Origin: Priapulus caudatus
Taxonomy: Eukaryota; Priapulida; Priapulimorpha; Priapulimorphida; Priapulidae
Assembly: GCF_000485595.1 (NCBI RefSeq)
Contig: NW_014577155.1
Location: forward strand, 332,951 to 382,950
Length of the DNA stretch: 50,000 bases
Reading direction: 5' to 3'
The position numbers and the translations under genes were made by a program. Of the stretch, positions 22,931 to 34,335 are shown piece by piece. The notes below the pieces were generated by a model, which ran no database searches, was not told the DNA's origin, and worked only from the letters and a program-made list of their open reading frames with translations. How positions within the stretch are numbered: position 1 is the first letter of the stretch; the number at the start of each line of letters is the position of its first letter.

Positions 22931-25770
22931 GCTCAAATATGTTAGAAAAGAAGCGTGAATTGCTACGATATTCGATTAGAACCCTGTAGAGGTGCCTTAC
23001 AGATGGTAGAGTCGCGAATTGTTCTCGCTCTGTGTGTTCGTCTTTCGTCACCTGCATTTATTCATTTGTCGTGTATTCAATGTGGGTCTGTTAGCGTTGC
23101 CCCAAAGTGCAGGCAATTTTACGCTGTTACAGGTTGTAAACGATGGAAAAATTCATGTGCATAAAAGATGCAACGTGTAATGCGGTAAGGCGCTTAGGTA
23201 GGTGATCGTATAATAGAAGGACGATACCAGCAGTTGTCTATCACACAGAATCGTAAATGGTTGTGGGTAATTATGTGGGTGCTTACGTGGAATGAAACAA
23301 CAACTTATATTCGTGTATGCGTATTCGTGTGTGTATTCGTGTATTAGTATATGCGTGTCTATTATAGGATTATAGCAGAAAGAATGGTCAGACGTGAAGG
23401 AGATTTCAGATTAAGTGCTACTAGGCTATTGCTAAGCGTCGAAAGTGCATATCTGTAGCTAAATGTTAAGATATAAGGTACCGTATTCCTATAGCTTGAA
23501 TGCTTATAGAGTAGTGCAGATGATTAGGATCTATGATACTTGCTGTGCATAACTTGATCTTGTACTTGAAGAAGTTTGAAGTTCAAGTAGAGATCTAAAG
23601 GTCGTAGGGGGTGCAATGGTTCTGTCATACTGATTCAATATCAGTTGCTCCTGTGTTCCTAACACTAATATCAAGTTTGTTCCAAGGCAGAGTATAAACA
23701 ATTGAGGACTAATTATAGAGAAGTACTTATTTTCAAGGCTAAGTAAAGCTAAGGGTAGGTTTGAGCTAAGTTAAAAGTATTGTGGACCATACTGTCTGCG
23801 CCACTAAGATACATTTGATAATGTGTTAAACCACAGGTATATATTGCAATTGGGTAGGCAATATTGAAGTATTGCCTACATGTACTGTGCCAATATGTCT
23901 TTGTATTGCCTACCCGATCTGACTGCATTGCTTGTCGAGTCTATTTTGTTCCAGTGCCAAAGTAGAATGCGAAACATGTTCAGCACGGGCTTGCTTGTTG
24001 TGTCGGTATCATTCCTAGTATAAAATCCTGCTCTTGGTAAATATGATATTTACACAGCAGTCTACCATATGTACTAATATATACACACGGCTCTCTATTG
24101 CTATTCTTATGCTAGTAATAATTACATTCCTGAATGCGAGGATCTTTGTCCATATTAGGATATCTATATATATATGTATAAATGGAAAGAGATTTATGTA
24201 CATTAGATATTTATTTTATTTATAACTGGTCGTCAACAGCCTTGTTAGTAGTTTGTTTAACCATAGAGCCATGGCTTCATAGGATGTGCAGAGTGTATAG
24301 CAATTCGCCATTTGTGACATGCACCCATGCCATATTTAACCGTATTGTCATAGCGGAGACCTGATTTTACTTGCCAATATTGGGCAATTGATTTGTTTGT
24401 GTATGCAAGGAAGGGTGTAGCTAAGACAATCGCGTGTAAACCATTAAAACGTGTATATTGGTTTTACACGATCAGCGATCTGTGATGAACTAGCGTTGTG
24501 TGTGACGCCGGCATGTTATTATATGCTATATGTATACACACATATATATAGGCCTATGTAGGTACATTATCGTGAGAATGTTTTATGTCATCGGAATAGC
24601 GGTAACATTCCAGCAACTAAAACTAAAACTATCTGAGCTGTTCCCAGGCCTGCCGTGGCAATGTCTGCGCAGTTCCCATAGGTTTGTCGCACACTTGTGT
24701 GCGAAATGCGATTTAAAAAGGCGCAGTCTTCTGTGCATGACCTTTCCTGTTTGACCTTACTATGCGAATACTGGATAAAATAAACGTGCCTATCTGGTGG
24801 CATTGAAAAGTGCAAAATAAGTTCAATTGTAGTATATATACTTGGTACGTGTTATTCACCAAAACTAACATTGTCATGGTTATCATCACCTGATCACCAC
24901 TGTGTAGGTTCAATGGTTAGATGTGGGAGGCATTTTCCAAATTCCACTTACAGCGTTGCATTTTGTGTCACATATAATCTGCTTTATATTTTTCCTTATT
25001 TATTAGGGTTCCTGGTTATTTTCAAGCATACGATGTTCAAATTACCTATTCATCTCGTAGTTTCATCTCTTAGTTTTACCTGTTCATCTCTTCTTTATTC
25101 CTCCTTAAATTTGAATTTTACTAGTAATTCCCGAGTATCAGGAAAATCCGAAAATTCGGACCGATGCAATCCACGAGCAGTCCGGATTTTCGGACTACTG
25201 TAAGTCATTTGAATTGAATGTGTAAACAGTTTATGATTCGTGGTATTACTGAAAATAAATCTTAGCTGTGCGATGGCTTAGTCAGTAGGGGCTGGCACAG
25301 TTTTGATGATTTCCATCCCCTCCCCTCCCTCTTCTCGCTCTCCCTTCTCTCGGCTCGTCTATTTGTTAATCCCTTCCTTCTGCCGTGATCTGAATCTCAC
25401 TGCTTCCTTAGTTTCTTTCATCTCGCTATTATAGACGCGTCTTCCCTGCCTCTTCCTCTTCCTGCTGTCTATTCATCGCAGTCATCACCCTCCCAGATCA
25501 TTCCGTGTCCTTCCTTACAGATGAGTTTCTTCTGTTCGGTCTTCCGTCAACCCTCTCATTGCCATTGATTGATTGATTGGGTTAAAAGGCTATAATTTTA
25601 CCGCGGTAAAAATAATTATTTCTGAGTACGATGGCCAACCATACCCGGCCGCCCCCTACCTACCGTCCCTTCAGATATTTGTTAATTGAGTGCATATTCG
25701 CGTACGTAGCAATAGATACACATATGTAAATAGATAAATACATGCAAAATATAAAATGAGATATGTAAGT
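22931..25770. other. Intergenic stretch
   Basis: No gene recognised. It contains a small inverted repeat (TTGGGTAGGCAATA near 23848 against TATTGCCTACCC near 23904), a TC-rich segment (25315-25560) and scattered AT microsatellite sequence. Confidence 0.45.
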
Positions 25771-26090
25771 AAGGTTGCCATGGTCTATGTCTCCCTGGGT
25801 ACTGCCGGAAGTTGGGAACGTACCCTGGTACTGTCTAATAATATGGCGGACCGTACCTCGCCTACTCCAATAACGAGTCTAGGGAGTCGCCTACGCCTAC
25901 TCCCTAACCCTAACCATATCAGATAGTTACCTCAGGTACATATATGTCACCTACGCCTACGCCTACTCCCTAACCCTAACCATATCAGATAGTTACCAGG
26001 GTACGTTCCGGTATACCGTACCGTACCCAGGGTGCGTTCCGGCAGCCCCGGTGGACATATAGACCATAGACCCTCTCAGCGTAAGTAAGC
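25771..26090. mobile_element. Inverted-repeat element with telomere-like repeats
   Basis: The left end (TGGTCTATGTCTCCCTGGGT near 25790) and right end (ACCCAGGG, GGACATATAGACCA near 26020-26070) are imperfect inverted copies. Inside, a segment TCCCTAACCCTAACCATATC is present twice, about 63 bases apart. No transposase. Confidence 0.6.
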
Positions 26091-27017
26091 CATCTATCGG
26101 GGTTTTTGTATAAATCTACGGCTGTGGCCTTATAAATATAATTACATATCACACGCATGCACGCATGTAGGCCCCTACTATAGCCGGGGGCGTTCTATAT
26201 TTAGGATGGAGGCCGTAGCCTATTATATATATATATTATATATGGTTTATTGATTGATCCATTTCCATTATTATTGATTTAATGATTTAAAATAGTTTGT
26301 TTTGAGTAAAGTCCATTTGGGACCGCGCTCCGTGCAGAAAGCAATGCACGTACACTACCCTTCTTGTTGGGCCTGCATTTGTACGCTTTTGCTATTTTCT
26401 CGGGTCTTTGTGCTGAGCTACGGACGGTGCTGAGCAACCGAAGCAGCAACAGTGCCGCGAATCGATAGTTCCTAGTTGCTAGGCAACTGGACACTGAGCT
26501 GGAAGGCTGAGTGGAAGCTGGAAAGTTGGAAAGCTCAAATACTAATATTTTTAGTATATCAGGATAACGAAAATACTTGTACGTGGCATCATTAATCTAC
26601 GTACTAACGTAGTATGTTTTTATTTTATTTTACTTTATCACGTGAAGAAATAATTGGCCTATAGTCCGTATATTTCGTACAAAGAATCTGGACCTTGAAT
26701 TTGTATACATGCGCGTTAGGCGCCATGATGACCGTTAGTTGACGCGGAGCGAGTCGGTGACGCTGTGCGGCGGACTGACGGTGTTGTTGTGCGTGCGTTC
26801 GAATTCGTTGCAGCATCTATGGTTGCAGCGGAAGACAATTTTCCCGTGCGTTATTAACGGGTAAAACTGGTTATAAATGGGTAAGTGTCCCGCGGATGCG
26901 CGAGAGCCATTCATACGGCGATGCAAACAAGCTCTCTAAGCTGTCCTTGGGTCATACTGGATTGAACCGGTACCGCAGCAGTCAGCTGACTGGGCTGTGT
27001 AGTCGGTAGCTGTTGTA
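26091..27017. other. Intergenic stretch
   Basis: No gene recognised. A GC-richer patch at 26700-26930 could be a promoter or non-coding exon, but nothing specific supports this. Confidence 0.35.
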
Positions 27018-27073
27018 ACTATAGCCCGCGTACGGGTGCCGCAGGCGTGCGGCAACCGTACGCGGGCTATAGT
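27018..27073. repeat. GC-rich hairpin
   Basis: ACTATAGCCCGCGTACGG and CCGTACGCGGGCTATAGT are exact inverted copies around TGCCGCA-type inner arms, each inner junction having one bulged base. About 25 base pairs in all. Confidence 0.9.
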
Positions 27074-27737
27074 ATAGTTACTAGAGCTATGGAGTCGGCT
27101 GCTCCAGCAGGAATGCGGCTGCTTTCGAGCTTTGTTCTGATTGAAACGTATTCTCTATCTGCGGGCGAAAGTAGACGCGACAAAACGTAAACACACCGGC
27201 GGAAAACACCACGTAGGCCATACTGGCATACCATAGATGGCCATACCAAGCCGCACGCTCTGTTGTGTGTCGTAGTGACTAATTGAGTAAGTAAAGTATG
27301 CCGTATCATGGTCTGAGATGCATGACGCTTAGTCGTGACTCGTGTGTAAGTACGATAGTACATATTCATTAAATTTATAGTAAATATGATTATATAAATT
27401 GTAAATTGGGTTATGTCGTAGTTTCGTTTTACATAATCCAAACTTCACAACGCTAGCTGTGAATTCGTAACCATGCCAACAGGGGTTCCTTATCGGTTAT
27501 TCCTATGGTTATCCTAATAATAGTAATATTAATAATTCACAACTCAAGTTCGTGGTACCCGATGTAAAGACTGTTTGCGTTCACAACGTTCACGCCGTGA
27601 GGTTGTATTATAATTTATAGGGCGAAACTACTTGTATATTTTTGACCAGTGTAGCTCTAGCCTTCACTTAATATTCTTATCACCACTTAATTCGACCAGT
27701 TGGTCGTAAAAATGCGCCAATCACGATCTAGAGTAGA

Positions 27738-28215
27738 GTTATAATTACGCTGTGGCTATATGCATGCCCGGCAGCCGGCACCCTAACCCTAACCCTAACC
27801 TCCTGTTTACTTGAGAAATCACCGAAAATTAACAACTGCCGGGCATTTAGAAATCGAAGACCGTGCCGGGCAGCCGTCAGATATTTTCTAAGTGTCGATT
27901 GCAAGTTCGTTCGCTCAGTGATCCGAAGCTAGGAGAGTTTAGATACAATAATGTAACCCAAACCCAAGAGGATAGGACCCCCCCTTGGGGTCCTCTTGGG
28001 TTTGGGTTACATTATTGTATCTAGGAGAATTGGGCTAGTTCGAATATACAGCTCTAACGAAAATCGCTTGACATTTCTAAACAAATGTAGAATACTTTGG
28101 ATCACGTAGTACACTGTTTACTTGAGAAATCACCGAAAATTAAAAACTGCCGGGCATTTAGGAAATCGAAGACCGTGCCCGGCTGCCAGGCATATAGTCA
28201 CTTCGTTATAATTAA
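27738..28215. mobile_element. TIR element with nested hairpin and telomeric repeats
   Basis: Ends GTTATAATTACG...GTGGCTATATGC and GCATATAGTCACTTCGTTAT are imperfect inverted copies, each followed inward by CCCGGCAGCC-like sequence. Telomeric CCCTAACCCTAACCCTAACC (27780-27800) lies just inside the left end. A segment of about 75 bases starting CTGTTTACTTGAGAAATCAC (27803 and 28113) is repeated directly on either side of the hairpin at 27941-28022. Confidence 0.7.
27941..28022. mobile_element. Short hairpin MITE, copy 2
   Basis: AGATACAATAATGTAACCCA at 27941 is exactly inverted at 28003-28022, and pairing extends through AACCCAAGAGGA to a short CCCCCCC loop. AGGAGA follows the right end and lies 4 bases before the left, a possible partial target duplication. 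It shares its terminus with the hairpin at 6788-6861. Confidence 0.85.
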
Positions 28216-29997
28216 CATATCAGTTATTATACCTGCTACTGCATGATCTGTCATAGCAGTCTGGTGAGGTTGCGTATGATTGCCCACCCCCAGCCATCAC
28301 ATCTTCCTTGGTATCAGAGAAACACCAGAGTTAGTGAAAATCATGTTTCCAGCCAATTTAGTGAAAGATTTAACGGCTATTTGTTATTATAGTACATGTT
28401 AGGGTTCAAGGATAGAGATGATGTCCATGTTGCACTGCCGTAGTTGTGAGCTATAGCTACCTGATTTGCTTCAGCTGATTATTCAGCTGACATACAAGGT
28501 GACCGCCAGCTGGAAGATGGAAGAGGGGGGCTAAATCCCCCTAATCTCTCTCTAAAGGGTGGTTAGCATCAGCTGATCGGTTATGTCAGGAGCTGGTTAT
28601 GTCAATATTGATTACCAAGACCATGCCTTGGCGCACCTTGCACTTATAATGCTAGACAGCCTGTATAGCTGTTTTAATCAGCAAATGTCTAGGAACCGTT
28701 TTTGCCTAAATTCTCCTTGGACCATTTAATTTACAACTATGTGAACTAGCTCTAAGGTGAATAGTTGAAGTGAAGTATTGATTATAAACTGCGATCCCCT
28801 CTTAGCAGAGGCAGCTAGCATTTCACTGCAGGATATATCCAGTTGGAAGTACCTGGATTAATTTCCGCATTTGTGGCAGTAAATCATAGGCTTTCCGTGT
28901 CTATTTTTCGTTCACCTTAAACAGGCGGAAGCAGCTTGTAGAATATAGAACTAATGCCCATGCACTTATTCACTGACGAAAAAAAATTTAATGCCATATC
29001 TTTCAACCACATTACTGATGTGTACCATATGTAGGTGTACAGTCCGAATATATGGCGTATGCTTGATGATAAGTTACTATATATACCATTATTAGTGTAT
29101 ATATAGTGTAAACAGTGCAATTGTATCCATAGGGCTTCATCCAAGCAATATTAACCCATGGTTGTGCCCTCCCACAAAACTGAGTCATCAGGGGTTGTGT
29201 ATTTAAGGGTAACAGCGATCATGTTATAAAGCAGTAATTAACGTGTTTATACATACAGAGTCCACTTTTATGCAACCATATCCACCGATTTCCCAATGAA
29301 TAAAATTTCAAGTAAAAAATTCTGAGAATGCAAATTAATAAAGGTCTAACAGTAACAGTGAGTCAGTGACAGATAAAATCTTGCTGACTCACTGCCACGG
29401 TCGTAAGTTCAGTATTGGAAACAGCAGCCCACCCCACTCCTAGACTGGTAGCTTTTGAGCAGAACTGTCTCGTTTTTATAGATATCACTATAGGGATTTG
29501 TTGATTTATTATATGTTATAAGGTTGCTGGCCGGGTTTGCAGACTTATTTTGAACGCTGGTGCGTTTGTATTTTGCTTGGAACCACCAGGTACAGTACAT
29601 TTATTAGAAATGCTCCATCACCAGAGTTTTGCTCTGGTTCAATAGGCCTTTGTGTGTCTGCACTGCATGGCTAGGCACGATTTTGGTTTGTGCAAGCAGC
29701 TGGGGAAGGCAGGAAGCTGTGACGTATTACGTCAGTCAGCCGGTACATAACCATCACCATCATAAACAGGCATGATGGTGATCAGATCATAGTGGTTTAT
29801 GGGAATACAATGTGACAGGACAGGGCGGTTACACATTGGGGTTAGAGATCTTGTTGGCGTGCGGACATGAGAAGGGGATTGGATAGATAGGGAGGCAAGA
29901 GAGGAGATGGAGAGGGGTTAGTAATAATTAAGGAGGGCAGGGAGTAGTGTGACTTTAGGTCTGGAAGAGGAAGGAGGGTGGAGGGGGAGGTTAATCA
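28216..29997. other. Intergenic stretch
   Basis: No gene recognised. It includes a G/A-rich tract (29860-29990) and a small inverted repeat CAGTGAGTCAG / CTGACTCACTG (29357-29396). Confidence 0.4.
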
Positions 29998-30050
29998 TTT
30001 AGCAAACAAACGTATAAATGTGCATATTCGATATACGTTTGTTTGCTAAA
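29998..30050. repeat. Hairpin, 18-bp perfect arms
   Basis: TTTAGCAAACAAACGTAT and ATACGTTTGTTTGCTAAA are exact inverted copies with a 17-base loop. Confidence 0.9.
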
Positions 30051-31014
30051 TTAGTATAGCTTTTAGCGACATTAGAGCGATTTAGACATTAATTGGCATT
30101 TTACCTTACATATGAGGTCCTTGTGGAATTTGGCTGGATAATAAGAATAATAATTAAAACGAAACAAGGCTATAACCAAGCTGCACTTGACAAAAGAACT
30201 TAGCAAACAGAACTTGTATACACTACACCTGAACACGCACACACAAAATTGACAAAAATTGGCGAAAATCTTGCTCGATACTATCAAATCTCACATGACA
30301 CAGATTGGTCTCACAATATGAACGCTATAAATTCCACAGCTTGCAGAGTAACCTGTCTGAGCACCATAAATACTGCACAGGGTAATCTGTCTAGACTCTA
30401 GTATTGCACATCTTGCAGAGTTACGATGCAATTCTTTCCAGAGCAGAACATAGGAGTAGGACCCCACCCCAAGCATAAATATATACCGAGCCAGGATTAG
30501 AAACTGTTAAACTAAAATGAAATGAAAACCAGTTCTTTCAGAAAGGGATTTTTAAAGAGCTGCTGACTGGGCTTGCTGCACGGACTCTTTTACATTTATG
30601 GCTATTTTGTGGGGCGTGACGTAAGTTCAGTTATATTGATGCTCATTTTTGTATACCATAAACCATAACCGGGCTCCAATGAGATTATGAGATACTAGTC
30701 TATCTACCCATACCGGCAAAGCAGCTTTATCCTTGCGGCTGTACGTCTGCAGCAGAAAGCTATGTTGTTCACACCCTTAGCAAAGCTATACCAGCCAGGC
30801 GTAGTCAGGGTGACTTCTCATGTGGTGCCGTGCCAGCCATCCTCTCCAAAACTGTACGTATATATTGATCCGGGTAGCAACTAGACACAAAGCAAATAGA
30901 GACGGCTCAAACGAGAAGAAAATACTTGGATGACTAAAGACGTACAGTGCATGAGTATCATATTTGATGAGTAGTGGACAGTCGATTTAACTATATATTG
31001 TCGTATCTGCTCAT

Positions 31015-31315
31015 AAGTGGCCCGCCCACAAGGGAAACGGGGAATGTCCTCCTAAGACGAGTGCCTGTTCTATAGAGGTGGTTTCCCTGTATGACTGCCA
31101 CTCACGGGAAACACCAAGCATCTTTTATAGACAGATTGCCATTCTTTAGAGGTGGTTTCATGGTAGGCTATGTCACTCACGGAAACCCTCCAAAAGTGTC
31201 ATAAATAGACAGGGGTCTGTTCTATAGAGATGGTTTAACTGCATAACTACCACTCAATGGATATACTGAATGTCCGTTATAGGTAAGTGTCTGTTCTACA
31301 AAGGTTTATCTGTAT
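31015..31315. repeat. Diverged ~80-bp tandem repeat
   Basis: About 3.5 diverged copies built on TTATAGACAG, TGTCTGTTCTATAGAGGTGG, TTTCCCTGTATGAC and CCACTCACGG. Single diverged copies occur at 1925-1990 and 15638-15700, so the family is dispersed. Confidence 0.75.
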
Positions 31316-31483
31316 TTCAATGTTCGACACTTTTAGGGGAATACGCCGTCGAGTCTGTGATGGAAACGAGCATTTCCAGGCAGAACTACCGAAATAGAGA
31401 CAACGTGCGGACACTGGCATGCCGCGAATAGAGATGACTCTAGCACACACAAACAATGACACGTGGATGCACTAATACGATGC

Positions 31484-31520
31484 GTGCGTGTGCGTGCGTG
31501 TGCGTGCGTGCGTGCGTGGC
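31484..31520. repeat. (GTGC)n microsatellite
   Basis: CGTGCGTGTGCG repeats shortly before the first coding exon of the transporter. Confidence 0.9.
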
Positions 31521-31648
31521 GAGCAGCTCACACTCGGCGTCCGCCATGCTCACGTGACTACATTTCTTCTCTTGCAGGCGAGGCCTGGCATCACGTCCGT
31601 GACGAGGCAACGAGCGTCAAGGAACGGGAGAAGCAGCGAGCGCTCGGC

Positions 31649-31853
31649 ATGGCAACGGACATGTACGACGACGGCATGGACCGCGGCTGGGCGTGGCTCG
31701 TGCTCATGGCTTCCTTCTTCACGCAGTTCCTCGTCTGGGGAATCTCGCTCTCCTACGGCATCTTCTACGTCGTGCTGCTCGAGAACCTGCACACGTACAA
31801 GTCGACGACGGCCTGGGTCGGCTCGATCAGCGTCGGGATACTGCTAGGCATAG
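31649..31853 (+). CDS. MCT-like exon 1
   Basis: Encodes MATDMYDDGMDRGWAWLVLM and TM1-TM2, ending ISVGILLGI. The donor is GTAAAC. A possible acceptor CTTGCAG at 31571-31577 suggests the exon starts at 31578 with a 5' UTR or alternative N-terminus. Confidence 0.92.
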
Positions 31854-34300
31854 GTAAACCTAGAAGTAGTTGTGGGTATATGTACAATTGTAGTATATAT
31901 GTATGTATCCTAGAAGTAGGTAATTTAGATCTGATTCCATTGATACTGTTGAGAGTAATTTTAAGATTTCTTATATGACTTTATGTCTAAGTTTGTTATC
32001 CCCAATTTATTTGTGAAATATCGATCGGGCCATATAAATATTAACAAGAGCTAATAATACCTAGAGTGTACAACGGAAAAACGGGAAAATAGTGCTATTT
32101 CACGACAACATTATTCTACTTTGCCTGCGAGTCTATAATAATTTCATGGTATTGCATTAAGCAGAATTCTTTGCTCTCTAAAACAAGACCAACCGCTTGT
32201 CAATGCGATACTCCTAGGCTGAGATATTGGCTCCTGAACCTCCCCTCCCACATGCCTCACGCCGCCTTGCATTCACTTTATTCAGCTACCTTCACGCCCT
32301 TAAGCGTTGCTTCGTGAATGTTCGGTTATTTCCCTGATGACTTTATGAATGAACGCCGTTTCGGTTATCATAGGTGACTTTCGGGGGCATCGCCTATGCC
32401 CTTATTTCCCATTATCTTTTCTAGCACAGCTAATGCCCGTCATGATGGAGCCGGCAATGTTTTCTAAATTAAGTCTTTACAACGCAGCTCAGTTACTATA
32501 TGGTGTAGTAAGAGTACCAAATTTGTGCATGTGACATCAATTATCAGTGCTCCAAGCGGTGACCGAAACCGATAGCCAAAATGCTTAGGGGCGTGAAGGT
32601 AGCTGAATAAAGTGGATGCGAGGCGGCGTGAGGCATGTGGGAGGGGAGGTTTAGGAGCCAATATCTCAACCTAGGTGTATCGTATGGACAAGCGGTTGGT
32701 CTTGTCTTAGAAAGCAAAGAATTCTGCTTAATGCAATACCATTAAATTATTCTAGACATACAGGCAAAGTAGAATAATGTTGTCGTGAAATAGAACTATT
32801 TTCCCGTTTTTCGGTTGTACACTGTAGGTATTATTAGCTCTTGATATTAATGGTGTTCCTCAATGCAATTGTTATATATATTCTCTTATCGTTACATGTC
32901 TTAATTTAAGTATAGTTTAGTTATAAGTCAGAACGCTGTCTTAACCTGCCTCTTGTGGCAATGAGGCTTCCATTTATGGCTGTTAACAGTATTATATTAC
33001 ATGTAAATATCAGCAAAACCTTTGCTGTTCTGTCAGATCTGCTGCATGGTTACTAGCCACATGCTATCATTGCAGGCCCCGTGGCGTCAGTTGCTGCCAC
33101 TGTGCTGTCAACACGTAAGACTGTGATCATAGGCGGAGTGATTTCTGCTCTGGGATTAGTCGCTAGCTCATTTGCTACCAATATATACCACCTCATGTTA
33201 ACCTACGGAATTATCACAGGTATATTTCAGATTATATATCTCATCGCGCGATATCTCTTGGTGGTAAGACACAAAATCATAGAAAAAGGCAAAGAATATG
33301 TAACACAAATAATAACCGTGCCTGTAAAAATTATCGCTGCCGATATGACATTTCAATCTGACATCATCCATTTTTAAACACAGGCACCGGCTACGGTCTA
33401 GCCATCACGCCCGGCTATGCTATATTAGCTGCCTACTTTAACAAGTGGCGCCCCCTGGCGTTCTCCGTGTCAACGCTGGGAGCGGGCATCGGCTCGCTGA
33501 CGATTCCCCCGCTCATTCAGCATCTAGTGGATGCCTACAGCTGGAGAGGCACCATGCTCATACTGGGTGGCATATCTCTCAACCTGTGTGCTTTCGGTGC
33601 GTATGTGTCTTGGCAGTTCTCGTGTTCATGACATGTCTCTCGCGACACCCATATCGCACATGCTGGCAATGTCAAAAATTCGCCATTTTGTACCTTTTAT
33701 TTGTTAGTAGTTAGTGTTTTTAGATATTTCCCGTTTTAGTGAATGATACCATTTGCAATAAAGCCGAAGTAAACCTACACTTAACACATAATAATGCTGA
33801 AATTTTAACCTGTGCAGGCTTGCTCTTTTATTACAATGTGTTTACATCCATAGGCATGCTCTCTTGTTACAATATATGTAGGCTACACATCCATGGAAAT
33901 GCACTCTTGTTACAATGTGTTTACACACTCATTGGAATGCTCTCTATTATGTACAATGTGTCTGCATCCATTGGCTTATTCTTGTTACAATGTATCTACA
34001 TCTCCATGAGCATGCTCTCTTGTTTTAATATGTCTTCCTCTGTAGGTGCGCTCATGAAGCCTGTGCGGTGGATCACGCGGAAGCCCCCATCAACCTGGTA
34101 CCTGCTGAAGGCAAACTGTGACCTGAACATGTTCCGCAACTGGGTGTTCATTCTGTTCGGCGTGAACCAGGTGAAGCACATGGTGGGGTGTGTCATGGCG
34201 TGGCATGCCGTGGCGTGGCATGCGGGCTCAAATTCACATGTGGTCATATTAAAACATTTATTATTTAACATTAATAAATATGTATTAGATATATATATAT

Positions 34301-34335
<35 letters not shown>

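Noticed and set aside
22499-22936. Open frames on both strands after the PINCH stop
   Set aside because: CpG-rich 3' UTR with few stop codons by composition; no domain or conserved motif.
25261-25300. tRNA-like A box (GCGATGGCTTAGTCAGTAGG)
   Set aside because: No matching B box or cloverleaf stems follow; CT-rich sequence begins immediately.
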